Positions 47,792-59,505 of a stretch of DNA of 64,000 nucleotides are shown here, piece after piece. The translations under genes were made by a program, and so were the position numbers. Within the stretch, counting starts at the first letter, position 1. Every line of letters starts with the position of its first letter. Below the pieces are notes generated by a model. The model was not told the DNA's origin. It saw only the letters and a list, made by a program, of their open reading frames with translations, and ran no database searches. The DNA is from Strigamia acuminata (Eukaryota > Arthropoda > Chilopoda > Geophilomorpha > Linotaeniidae): contig OX442316.1 in NCBI GenBank assembly GCA_949358305.1, positions 8,680,001-8,744,000 of the forward strand, given 5' to 3'.

Positions 47792-48305
47792 TTATTGTTT
47801 TGTACATCTTCTGTGGTGTATTAATATTACTGAATAAGTTTCTAATAACGGATCTACACTAAATCTCGCCTGGTTTCCGTAATCACACCACTGGTGATGA
47901 TTTGGTGAAGCTAAGCACACAACTTTAACCATAACTAACAGTCGAATTGCATTTTTTCCTAATTAAATATTTTTGATCTATTTTATCATCAAACACTATG
48001 ACTTTTTATCAAACGAAGTACACACGGTAATAAGTATTTAGTCTTGACACAGTTAGAATAGAAACTGAAATTTTTTCACACAATTCACAATTTCCTTACC
48101 CGGTCGTGCTGATCGCTCATTCGATTCAGATGTTGTTGAATACTAAAAAAGATGTTTAAAGCTTAAATTTAGTTGCAATTAAATTTTACAATCATCTTAC
48201 TTCCAAAGAAGAAAATCGTTTCCGCTTGTCGGCATAGCAACTGTTGCTCACGTTATGCCCCCACTTTTCAAGATTATTTTCTGCACTTTGAAGCGTCGTT
48301 TCATA
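47792..48305 (-). CDS. Possible small gene fragment, three phase-compatible exons
   Basis: On the minus strand 48201-48305 (105 nt), 48100-48142 (43 nt) and 47792-47910 (119 nt) join in one open frame of 89 codons, with GTAAGA and GTAAGG donors and TAG acceptors. The product would contain TLQSAENNLEKWGHNVSNSC and end HHRRCTKQ-stop. No start codon or convincing first exon is visible: an in-frame TGA lies just upstream of 48305 and the acceptor there is purine-rich. It may be a partial or dying gene, or chance. I do not recognise it. Confidence 0.25.
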
Positions 48306-48432
48306 CTTTTTTCATGTTGCAGGTTTTTACCACCAGGGTGCATTAATTTTTCCAGGAAGTAATATTTTAAACACAAATACTCCTATATACAGATTACAGA
48401 AAAAGAGGCAAAGAGAAATTAATTGGAATGGG

Positions 48433-48455
48433 ATTAGTGATTAGTAATCACTAAT
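48433..48455. repeat. Near-perfect 23-bp palindrome
   Basis: ATTAGTGATTA and its exact inverse around a single G, followed directly by several copies of ATCAATTAAAA (to about 48507). It could form a cruciform or bind a dimeric factor; function unknown. Confidence 0.6.
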
Positions 48456-48998
48456 CAATTAAAATCAATTAAAATTTCAATCAATTAAAATCCCATCAAT
48501 TAAAATCGAGTGGATTGAACTGTGTCAATTTGTGTTTTGGCTTTTAAATCATATTGAGGCTTCCGACAGTTTATTACGCATTACGCATTACGCATTTTAA
48601 AGATGCACTCTGAAGTTGCGTTGCTTAGCAACTCATTTGCGATTTCTTTGTTTATGATTTTTATCATCAGGTGACAGCACGCACAAATTTGAGGTTTTTT
48701 TCTTGAATTTTCTGTGTTTTTTGATTGGTTATTCAGATGAGGTTATGAGGCGTTTGCTATTTTGCATCTTTATTTTTTCGCTTAGATTTTCATCAGTTTT
48801 TATCCCGGCTTGGAGGCGAAGCGCACGGCATTTTGAGGTGAGTGTATTTGAAATTTTACTTTTTAGCTTTAATTTAGCGGTTTTTAAATTCGTTTTTTAT
48901 GGAATTAATTATTAGACGTTTTGTCCTTCTATTTTTTAGATATTTGTACAGTTAATTATATATTTGGATAGTGTTTTGTGTCGCTAAGGCGAGAGCAT

Positions 48999-49094
48999 AT
49001 TTCATTAGTTTTCTTTAGTCTTATTTCATTAATTTTCCTTAGTCTTATTTCATTAATTTTCCTTAGTCTTATTTCATTAGTTTCCCTTAGTTTA
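48999..49094 (+). repeat. 24-bp minisatellite, four copies
   Basis: Unit ATTTCATTAATTTTCCTTAG followed by TCTT, starting at 48999, 49023, 49047 and 49071 with few mismatches. Confidence 0.85.
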
Positions 49095-49221
49095 ATTTAA
49101 TATTTTCTGATAATTTAATAAAATTTTATTCTCATTTTACGGTAATTTATTAATTCAGTTTAACTTTTTATTCGTTATTTTGCATTTCAGAAACAAACGA
49201 ATTCCAGACGGAGTAGAGAAA

Positions 49222-49325
49222 TTTCAACGAGCGGTAGACGCGAATAATTTCAACGAGCGGTAGACGCGAATAATTTCAACGAGCGGTGGACGCGAATAAT
49301 TTCAACGAGCGGTAGATACGAATTT
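49222..49325 (+). repeat. 26-bp minisatellite, four copies
   Basis: Unit TTTCAACGAGCGGTAGACGC followed by GAATAA, starting at 49222, 49248, 49274 and 49300; one copy has GGTGGACG and the last decays. There are no spacers, so this is not a CRISPR array. Confidence 0.88.
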
Positions 49326-50024
49326 CCAACATTTTAGTTCCAAAATTTGGGTTTCTACATTTTAGTAATTACTGTTATTGTATAATAATTTTTATTTTTC
49401 TATTTTTCTATTTTTTATGTATTTTGGTTATTTTTATTTGATGATTTTTTTATTCCTTTTAGGTTAATAAAAATAAATTCTAACATCGTCGGAAAAACAT
49501 CGTGGGACATTTTTGGGGGCCCAGAGCGTGGCACACTCTGGGTCCTGGGTGTGGTAAAACGGCGGAATCTCAAGGGGGATGTTTACCCGAGATTATCCTT
49601 AAATGGTCCGTTATAACCCGCTTAAACCTTTGATTTGCCATTTATTTTCCTTTTAAGGAAAAATTTGTAAATTTTTTATGTATAGTGTATTTTATTTCAA
49701 TAAAGTTTTATTTTCTATAAAGCTATGTCATTTCTGCAAAAAATTTACTAAGTCCAAAAATCAATAACGCAAATCCATGCCGAATTTTTATAGGTTTGGA
49801 CTTAGAAGAAAAAAGGGGATGGAGGGTGGGTATACAGATTCCTCATTTTATTGTAAAGTGTAAATAAAACAGCAAAAGAATTTTAATTAAAGTATATTGT
49901 ACAAATTATAGTTTTTTTTTTGTAGTTTTATTTAAACTACCAAAAAAAACTATAAAAAGACAACACACAAATAAATTTTATTACACTTAAGACAAAAAAA
50001 TTACAAATAAAATATTCAAAAATA

Positions 50025-50423
50025 TTAACAAATAAAATTCTTCAGAGGATTCACAATGGGTTGCCTCGAGAATGGAAATCCTTGTTTGAACCTGCAATAT
50101 ACAAAAAAAATTAGTAACTCGTAAACTAATTAACCAATAAAATCAACAAAATGAAACCAATAAATAAAACATACGCTGTCAAAGAGAAATAGGACATGAA
50201 AATTTAAAACAAAGTCGGCACAAAAAACAATTTAAATGTACAAACAATTCAAATTTATAACTATGTAACTACCGTCGAGAAAAGCCGCTAGAAAACTAAT
50301 AATTACAACTTATTCATTAAACTTAAATAGCGCAGTGCTAAAGCGAGACAAACCCTTATTAAATGAGAGGCCAAAGTGTAAAATATTTAAAAACAACACT
50401 CACCGTAGTACCATCCAAGACAT
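50025..50423 (-). CDS. Possible small-ORF gene, 28 aa, two exons
   Basis: On the minus strand an ATG at 50423 starts 20 coding nt (50404-50423), a GTGAGT donor, an intron ending TTGCAG, and 67 nt (50025-50091) to a TAA. The peptide begins MSWMVLRFKQGFPFSRQP and is basic. Upstream (50500-50660) there are CCAAT/ATTGG-type motifs, and AATAAA signals follow the stop, so a transcript is plausible. The start context is poor and such short frames arise by chance; it may equally be a non-coding RNA. Confidence 0.25.
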
Positions 50424-51129
50424 CTATTCCTCCAGCGAGTCGGTCACCGAATGGCAAAAACCTTTCTCAAAGTAAAGTGAAAAAAAAAATATGCAAAGTA
50501 GTATTGGTATATGCAGACTAATCAGCATAGCCAATCAAAAACTGTGGAAACTTCTAGAAGCGTTGCAACTTCCTGTCGCACATGTTTCCACCTATACTCT
50601 GTTTCAGAAAATTTGCGACAAACTCTCATTGGCTATCCATCTTTTCGCAACCATTACGTAATGGTTACAAATGGTTACAATTAAAAAAAGGTTGGAAAAT
50701 GCAACTTTTCGCCACAAGAGGACTCTGATCCAGACCATTCATTTCATCTTATTTGCTGCTTAATATCTAATAGCAGTTTCCCTGTCATGTTCAGAATAAA
50801 ACTCAACTATTCACTTGATGAGTCGAACCTCCAGTGTTGTGTGGTGATTGATGTATCAACTCGGACTTATCCCGCCCTGACAGGTGGGTCACTTGCAGAC
50901 CTTGACCCCCTACAACGCAGAGTTCTGTTTCCAGTAGTTCCGCTTCTAGCCCGACCAAAAAAAACCAAAAATATCCATGTGCTTTCGCGTCCACCCACTT
51001 TTTAGCCCGAGAGATAAAAATTTATTTTCTTGTCGCAGAAAAGTTGATAGCCACAACAAACTGTTCAAAAACTATTATTTATTTCAAATAACAATCATTC
51101 GGTATAAATTCAGTAATTGTTTATCATTT

Positions 51130-52030
51130 CTATGCAAACCCCAGCTTTTCACCAATTGCTTTGACGTCGGAACATTGCTAAAATAATAATAATATTAAAA
51201 TCAAACTCAAAATAAAATATATTTTCAATGAATGCTTTTACTTACGTCTTTAAGCTTATCAAACACGCACATTTTGCCGTCTAGAATCTAAAACGTAAAA
51301 TAACAAAATTATTTTACTTAAAGAAATATATACCGGCAGAAATTAAGTTAATCTTTATCTATAATTATTACCTTATCTGCAGTTGTAAATTTATCTTTGC
51401 ACGCATCGTAAGCAGCGCCAACAATTGCATCTTTCTAAACAAACAGGGTTTCGAGTTGAAGTTATAAAATTGTCATAAAATTTTTGAAGAATATTGCCAT
51501 TTTCTACTTACTCCTGGAAGTGCTGGTTTAGTTGCAGCTTCTCGCAATTTGTCATATATCACATTATTACCATCAATCTAAAATAATTGCAACACCATGT
51601 AACACCGTACTGTTTTTCTCAAGTCACAATATATACGAAAACTTACAGCTCCTTTATTTGTAAGACAACATATCATTCCAACTTTCATCTTATCCGCCTG
51701 TTGTAAGTGAAATAATCATTACTAAATAGTTCAATAAGTTAAAGTCAATTTACTTCAGCAGCTGCGTCAATTTTGCTCTGGCAGTCAGCCTTCATTTTAC
51801 CTGCCTGCATAAAAAAAGGCTTATTAAAAAAAGTGTACTACCGTATTTTTCTCGAGGTATACTGTATCTTACATTCGCAGCAAAAGCTGCCATATCGTAG
51901 CACTGCAAATTAATGATATCTACATTACTATCACAGTAAAAACTTGCAACGCAATTTATATACATACATTATCTGCAAAACAGGCAGTCAAAACAGCAGC
52001 GAGCAGGAGTACTGAAAATGTAAGTTTCAT
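51130..52030 (-). CDS. Small secreted protein with odorant-binding-protein-like cysteine pattern
   Basis: Exons on the minus strand: 51968-52030, 51873-51902, 51754-51804, 51647-51697, 51512-51577, 51372-51434, 51246-51287, 51130-51177. All eight are multiples of three with phase-0 introns; 414 nt, 137 aa. Signal peptide MKLTFSVLLLAAVLTACFA. The mature part is small, soluble and helix-prone with cysteines at 22, 39, 58, 59, 99, 115 and 124. Spacings C59-x39-C99 and C115-x8-C124, and CCLTNKGAIDGNNVIYDKL, resemble insect OBPs (C3-x36-46-C4, C5-x8-C6, and a G-x-I/M-D segment after C3). The usual C2-x3-C3 is replaced by adjacent Cys. OBP-like carriers of hydrophobic ligands are therefore a reasonable guess. 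Alternatives are a venom- or haemolymph-type small helical protein. The gene structure is secure, the family call tentative. Confidence 0.8.
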
Positions 52031-53180
52031 TTTGAAGGTTTTGAATTGCAGACTTGTTGAAACTGGTCAATATACGCATAAAATCCTTTCATTTGGTCAC
52101 CGACATTTTATACTTTCGTATTTGGATGCAACATACAAAACATCTTTTGTATGCATTGTCGTAAGCGTCACTGTATTGAAACAGACTCAAGGACAGATTA
52201 TTCATTGGTTTTGCACGTTTCCTTTGCTGATGTTACATCCTGCGTGCAAGTGATATGTCAGGATAAAAATTTTGGTGGCTTTTGTATAATGTATAATGTC
52301 GGTATCTTTCTTCTCGCTTAAGGAAATCCTGTTCATTTGTAGAGAGAAAAAAATCTGTCGAATGTGATATAGGAGAACACAATTACTTCGAGTTCTTTTT
52401 GTACATATTTTGCATCGTCTTACAATTTCTTCGTACTGTTTGATTTCAATATATCAATTGTGAAAAGTTGGGACTCTTTTTACACGCAGTTTTTAGTGGG
52501 CATACAACTACTAACCTATGTTCTGAATTCGCACTTTGCGTGTAAGCACTGAGCCAGGAGTGACGGGTTGGCTTCACCCTACTACAAGTAGAAGCCATTG
52601 TATCGGAGTGAAGCCAACCCGTGGCAGGTTTTTCCCATCACACGGGTGACCTTACATATCCTGTATACAGCTTTGTATAACGTGATCACGGTTTGAAAAA
52701 CTATCCGAAATTCTAGTGCACAAACTTGCGTGTACTCAATATACGATGTTGCTACACATGTTAGTTCAGTATATTAAACGAATTGTTTGTGGATGTTGGG
52801 AACAACCCGTAAATAATCTTTAATTCTCAAATAAACCGTAATTATATTTATTTATGTTACCTAAAGCCTCAAACCTGTTCCAGTTAGTTGAAGTAAAAAT
52901 AAGCTGAAGGTAACATGAATCTAAAGACGCAGTACAAACCAAGGAGGAAGATATATTTAAATTACCGTAAATTATACTTGATTTAGTGCTTTTTCCTGAT
53001 TTGTTGTGAATTTATTTCATTGCTCAAGCGGTAACTTGCGTTTATCTAATCATATGTCTCATTAAAGCACAAAGAACTCTATGGTCAAATGCACGGACGA
53101 CAGAAATAAAAAAAAACCAACAAAACAAATTTATTCTAGATGGTATAACAATGATTTTGTCATAAATTAAGTAATTCTTT
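52031..53180. other. Intergenic between OBP-like gene and alpha2-delta gene
   Basis: No coding frame of note. The OBP-like promoter should lie at 52031-52260. The long inverted repeat at 52563-52622 is the only strong structure. 52800-53180 is AT-rich spacer. Confidence 0.45.
52563..52622. repeat. Perfect 15-bp inverted repeat with 30-nt loop
   Basis: Arms 52563-52577 (ACGGGTTGGCTTCAC) and 52608-52622 (its reverse complement) sit in a more GC-rich patch. A third related half-site AGAAGCC lies in the loop. It could be a hairpin RNA, a small MITE or a protein-binding site. Confidence 0.7.
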
Positions 53181-56100
53181 TCATGTTAGAAGAGCCATTA
53201 CTGTAATCAGTACCAATCCAAAATATGCTTGTAAATTACACCCACTTCCACAATCCATAATCTTCGCTTCCTAACAGAAATGAACAGAAATTAAACGATT
53301 AAAGAATATGTGCAGGTTCTAGCGAGTAAAACCTACTTTATCATGATAATTGTAACACACTCTATTCGGTTCTACGGGTAGTTCTAATTTCAGCATGACA
53401 CACTCCGTCAAATTAAACTTTTCTAAAACAATTTCACTCGGATCAGTGTCATCAAACTGATCTCCAGTACACTCGCAGTTAGAATCCGTAGCTACCATAA
53501 CCAAATTGGTAAATGGGATTTTTTGTATCGTGAAATGCCTGTTGAAATAAAGAAAAACAAAATCAGTGTCACTTTTGGAAATTAACCGTAGCTTATATGC
53601 TCACTTATCACATCCCGTGAGAATGCAATTGGTAATATTCAAAGTCAGGGGTTTCGCTTCCAAAGCAGACGCATTAAAGACGTACAACTGAAATATTAAA
53701 GCGCAGGGCTCCGAGGTATCCTCATCTATTTTTCGTTCGGCATGATGAACATGGCGCTCACCGTAAGCCAACGACGATAACCAACTTATGTCCCACAACG
53801 TGTAATGAACCCACAATCTAAAATTAAAATTTTACATTAAATCTAAACCTAGAAATTATTTTTCTACATACAGTGCCACTTTCTTCAGTAACCAAGAGCT
53901 TGCAGCTGCGATATGGTAAAATGGCTATCAATAATTAATAAAGATGCATAATCAACTTTTCTTTTTAAAAAAGAAATTATTATTTTTTGTACCGAAGTGA
54001 AGAAATTTGCAGAATTGTGTTTGCCCGGGACTCCACAAGTTCCTTGAAGATCGAACATCACTTCACTTAAAGAGACGTTATTATTAGACATACCTATTAC
54101 ACGAAAAGTGTTTACCTTTTATGTTTACCCTTCGTAAATTCCTTCGCTAATTAATAATTTCATGATTTGACCTTCTATATTACCAAAGAAAAGCCCGGTC
54201 TGAAAGTGTGTCAATTAAATCAACTAAATGGATTATTTTTTACAAAGTAAACTCACATTTTTGTTATCTTCTGATGCTATAATATAACCATTATCGTCGA
54301 TGATGTAGCATCTGACATCCTACTCGTAGAGTAAATCAATTAATAATCCCTACACAAAACAAGATTTCATTACCGAACTACTGCACGGTTTATCACATTG
54401 CTGATTTTCACACTACAGAAATAAAAATTTTAATTAGTTGTATTTTTGAGTCAGAAAAGAAATATTAGTTTAAATTTACATCAAAACCACGTGTGGAGTT
54501 AAAAATAAGATCAACAAATTGTGCATGACCGAAACGAAACCCAACCACCGCAGCAGGTGATGTGTTTTCTTCATCTTGTACAAATATTGCATGACTTGCA
54601 GTGACAAATGTATCGCTGTAATTATCCGAATGTACAGGCACTGAAAACACGAATGCGTCTTTTTCTCCCAAATTGTAATCAACCGCACGCCTGTACCACA
54701 ACTGTTCAACAGCAAGATTATTTACATACCTGTAATGTTTCACAGAATTCCCGTTATTTTGCAAATAAGTAAAACGAGAAAAAAAGAAAAGAAATCACTT
54801 ACGAGTATGGGAAATCATGGTCTTCCAGATCAACCCATCGTGTAAGTCCACTGTGAGTTGCTATGAATAGGTTTTTTAGTCCCAATTCTTTAGCGTGTTG
54901 TACTCTACAATTAAAATTAAAAAAATTGTAAAATTATAAATATATTTAATAACATTTGTTGTACTCTTTATTATCCTTTAATTTAATTGATGCAAATGGA
55001 GCAGTTGTTGACACATCAAAAATCAAATTTAACATCAAATCGATATCACCTGAGAGAAAACTTTGTTTTTATAAAACTGATTACGACTAATATTATAAAG
55101 TATTACTCACAGTAAAAAGTTGCATCCGATTTATCGTCCTTGCGTGACGCTGTTAAAAGATTTTAATTAATTATCCAACTACTTTATTATAAGTCCTAAC
55201 ACTAAAAAAATTTGAGTAGTTTTTATTTATACGTATAGTGGGGCTTTGCTTTGCTGCTCAATTTCGTCCAAAAGCTCCTCTCATATTCATTCAATCAGAA
55301 AATGGAAATTAATTGATTGCAGCAGATTTCTGATCAATTTCTCCCCCACACTCATCAAATTTTATTCCCCTAGCAAATTTTAAATTTACCGTCGTTCCAG
55401 TCTACAGGCATTTGAACGCGGGGCATTTTGTTCAAAAGAAATTCAGATTTATGCTCATTAATGAACTTCAGAAAGCTAAGCAAATATATTTCAGGCGTTG
55501 GAGGGAATGTCTTTGACGTTCTGTCTTCGCAGTATACCCTTAATGTGTAAATCTGAGCATTAGATAAACAGGTGACGTAAAGAAAAAAACAAAATTACTC
55601 ACCAATCGGGGTGAACCGACCATTTAGGATCGTTTTCAAGCGCTGATATTACTGCAGGCAAAGTATTGACGATATTTTCGTCGCTTTGCTTAATGCGGAC
55701 TTGGTCATAAGGAAAAACAATAGCTAACGTAAACGGCGTCAAAGCAATTGGAGTAAAAAAATAAGTGTTTTCTCGAAAAATTATACGTTTCTATAAAAAA
55801 AATTCTTGCTTAAATCTTTATAAAATGATTTGAAATGCAACAAAACGGATATTCCTACCTCATGGTCAAAGCTCACTTTGACACTTGCTGTATGTGAATT
55901 TGTTTGTCTTAGAATCATCTTTTCTCTTATCTAAAAAAAATTATATCCAGTTCCCACAATTGTTTCTGAATAATTTAATATATTTTTGAAAATTGAAAAT
56001 TATACCTCTAATAATTCGGGGTCTTGTGACTAAATTTATAAGTAATTAATGACATTATTATTATTATTATTAATTTAATGATTAAAAAATAATTACGTAA

Positions 56101-59100
56101 GGATCGTCATCTTCAAATCCAAATTCAACATCAACGAGATCCATATTACCATAACCAATTTTGAGCAATTTATTGTACTAAACAAATAGAAGTGAATAAA
56201 TAAATAGAAAATAACTGCGTACAAACGAAGCAACAAACTCGCCCGAACTCATCCCTTGAGAAAATTAAGAATTTCGAGGTTTAATAGTAACCAATGGGAG
56301 TTTGTTGCTTCCTTTGGTAGAAAAATATAGCACTTACTAATGGCACTGTTTCAATCCCCTCAATAAGTTGAAAACTGTTAAGTAATTTTTTATACTAAGA
56401 AATTTCAAATATAAATTATCGTAATGAAATAATTCTTTATGCTGGTAAAGAAAACTTACAAAAGGCTGCAAATACGGATGAATAAGTATATTCCCATGAT
56501 TGTCAAGAATAAATGGATATCCATTTACTCCCAGCTGAAAAATAAATATAATAAATAACAAATTGAATATTGTTAAATCATAACTTTTACCTTATGAAGA
56601 GGAATCAATTTTCGAATATCATTCACTGGTACATCTACTCCGGCAACTCCGAATAGTTCATCTTTTTGTATCTGCAATTTTATTTTTATTACAGCAACAA
56701 CAACAACAAAAACCAAGTAATATTAACTTGACCTTTTCAGTTATTGTTACATTGCCTTCAATTCTTGTAACTTCCTAAGAAATACCTCACTTTTATATGA
56801 CAATATTCACTTTTATTGAAAATTTAGCTCACCACTATAGTCTGATTATATGCAGGCATGGCAACTGTTGTGAGCAACTCACATTTCTAAGGTTTAAAAA
56901 ACAAAAATCATACTTTGTTGTTTATAATTTAGTTGTTAGAACTTTACATCCATGTCTTCCTGTTCGTACATATCCCTTTGATTCTACAACCAAAATTCAG
57001 TTATAAAACAATAAAATTATTTTGGGATGTTGGTGCCCTTACAGTTACATCGGCGTACAGACTAGTCCATATAACAGGATGCACCCGTTGAAAAGCTAAA
57101 GGCTGCGCCATAACTGGAATGTATTTCTAAAAATTAAAACAACATTCAGAAGTTATTTCCGTTTTTAATTCAATGGTTACGTGTCAAACTTGCCTTCACC
57201 TCAACCGGTACTTGAGAAAGACCAAATATATGTGTATGAAGCCCTAGAGTTAACGTAATAACTAATAAGTAATTTGTTATATAAACTGCAATAATTATTT
57301 ACCTCGTGAATTGCACGCCATCCACATCATTTCTTCAAACTGAGTCTCTTCTCGCCCAATTAAGTAAGTAAAAACTCGAATCTAAAATAGGTAATGTGGT
57401 TATGCACACCTCAATAACACACAATTTAGCCAATAACTGCCAATACCCGATGATCAGGATCATATTTTTCAAAAACATCTTCATTTTTGTCTTGAGCTCC
57501 ATCACCCACTATCATGATAGCCTGATTGCATTGACTCGCTCTGCCACTAAAATTATACTAGCAAAAGTATTCTATAAGCTAACATTAACCCTACTACAAA
57601 ACCAAATTTATTGATTTTATTACACTTGGCATTGGCATGAAGTAAAAGCAAATGCAGATAGTCAACAAATTTGGTTTTACTGGGAACTTAAACGTATCAC
57701 GTCAAACTTACTTCTTGCAATAGTTCGAATGAAAATGATAACGCCAAGGAAAAATTAGTCCTGTTTATCATCTCTATGCCTCCAACACTCTCTTTAATTA
57801 ACTTGAATAAAAGTAATTTGTCAATTATTAAAAATTGAGATGACTAACAACTCACTTGTAAGTTTTCAGCGTACGCAGGAACGAGACTTCTGTTAAAACA
57901 GGGCACTACATTTTCTATATCACTAGAAAACTTCACCAAGAATAAAAATAAAGTAGCAATAAAATTGTCTCGATAAACTACAGCATACTTTGAAAACTCC
58001 AACAAAATCATCTTGCGTAAGAGAATCTAAAATGTTTGCAACAACATATTTGGCAATTGCATATCTAAGTCCATGCATACTGCCACTTATATCAAGAAGA
58101 ATAATCAGATCCTTTGGAGATGTTGCCGCTTGAATGTACCTGAGCAGATGACATGACTTTAAATCACTTCTAAAGCACTTCTGATTCTAATAAATGTTTT
58201 TATATCAAACTAACCAAGGTCGCATGCAATTGTCATATGTATCTGCCGGATTTTCATCTTCCGCTTCCGCTGTATAGGGGGTGGGCCATCTAACTCCTAA
58301 TACAAGTAAAGAAGTTTGACTCGAGTGTGTTTGTTTTGCTTACTCTCAATGTAACCTATACCTGGGTAATTTCGTAGGTAGCCTTCAGCACTTCCAAAAT
58401 ATTGCCAATAAAGGTTAGGATCGTGTTTATAATTATCACGAAACACTGGGTCAAGAACTTTAGTTGCTTCAATGCCATTCAGTACGACAGCACCTTTGCA
58501 ACATAAACAATAGTTAATTTGATCTAATACAACACATTTATATTACTTTCATCATTAACATTTGTGTGTACGTGAATAGTACTAAAATCCAGACTAACGG
58601 GAACCCTAAAATGTTCATTATCCTCTAAAGGAAACATTGATTCGTTCATATATTTGGCACTTGGGTATCTAAAAAACTTCCATTGCTCTTTTGAGCCTAG
58701 TGGCTTAATATTTGGGTCGTATATGTAAGCTTTAGCTGCATTTTCAGCGGTATCAGCAATTCTCTGAAATTATTATAAAAATTGTTATAAAAAATAGATA
58801 TCTATCGCTGCATTTATATCTGTATTACCTTAACGGCCTCAATTTTTAAATGTAAAAAATTCTCAATGTCTGAGGATATTTCTTTAACTAATTCGATTCC
58901 GTCAATCTTTTCAAACGTTGCAGACTGATATTTCTATTTAAAAAAAATAAAAAAAAAATCAATTTGGGAGTTGTGTAATTCATATTTAACTCTTTAGCTT
59001 ACATCTTTTATTTCTTGTGCTCGTGTAATAGCTTGATTTAATTTCCATAAGTGATGACCAAAGTGAGTTGTCCATGTTTCAATTCTATATAATTTAACAT

Positions 59101-59505
59101 AATAACAAGGTTAGCTCAATTGGAAAAGTTCAAACATCTAAACTTTAAGTTTGACATCTGACATTTATTTCATTTCTCGTGAGTGGAAAAATCACAATAT
59201 TATCAACCAAAAAACTCCAAAAAAAACCCTAGTACAATTAAACAAACTCTTTTTTTACACGTCTTATATTTAAAAGTAATTTGTTTTAATAATAGCACCA
59301 TATAACAAAACTTATGTCATTGAATCGAGCAGCACAGGATGTGTCATCACATTTTATTAATAAGGCCTGTCTACAGGACGAAAATATTCTAGTTTTAAAA
59401 ATATGTTGTTAAAACGTATACTTACTCGGCGAATCGTGTAACTATATTGTTACCGGTCGGTAACCACGTGGCAAATATAATTAAATACCAGATTCTGACA
59501 TACAT
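53181..59505 (-). CDS. Voltage-gated calcium channel alpha2-delta subunit, complete
   Basis: Extracellular auxiliary subunit that promotes trafficking and current of Ca(v)1/2 channels (family knowledge). 36 exons, 5' to 3': 59426-59505, 59003-59084, 58829-58933, 58547-58763, 58362-58493, 58215-58296, 57989-58139, 57856-57930, 57712-57801, 57447-57557, 57303-57381, 57194-57243, 57043-57126, 56948-56983, 56833-56886, 56733-56774, 56591-56671, 56460-56534, 56338-56358, 56097-56177, 56006-56029, 55859-55930, 55603-55790, 55390-55538, 55111-55149, 54965-55049, 54803-54904, 54480-54729, 54374-54412, 54257-54319, 54129-54199, 53993-54065, 53872-53924, 53605-53817, 53337-53538, 53181-53270; 3441 nt, 1146 aa. 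Signal peptide [15 protein letters not shown]; signature [20 protein letters not shown]; perfect MIDAS DISGS in the VWA domain; Cache region ([14 protein letters not shown], then [19 protein letters not shown]); C-terminal hydrophobic stretch after GCNLQ, consistent with GPI anchoring. The intron at 57127-57193 uses a GC donor. Confidence 0.93.

Larger units (their letters stand above)
47096..51129. other. Repeat-rich intergenic region with weak small-gene candidates
   Basis: No well supported gene in 4 kb. It holds the minisatellites at 48999-49094 and 49222-49325, a palindrome at 48433-48455, possible small minus-strand genes at 47792-48305 and 50025-50423 (listed separately), and a short block of higher GC at 49490-49600 (GGGGGCCCAGAGCGTGG) that resembles the region after a retrotransposon LTR. 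Confidence 0.45.

Noticed and set aside
49222-49325. CRISPR-like regular repeats
   Set aside because: Repeats are directly adjacent without spacers and lie in a eukaryotic genome; this is a minisatellite.
54094-54128. An apparent 35-nt intron with a frameshift in the alpha2-delta gene
   Set aside because: Using the acceptor at 54066 instead gives a normal 63-nt intron, restores phase and places the conserved FDLQGTCG segment correctly; no defect remains.
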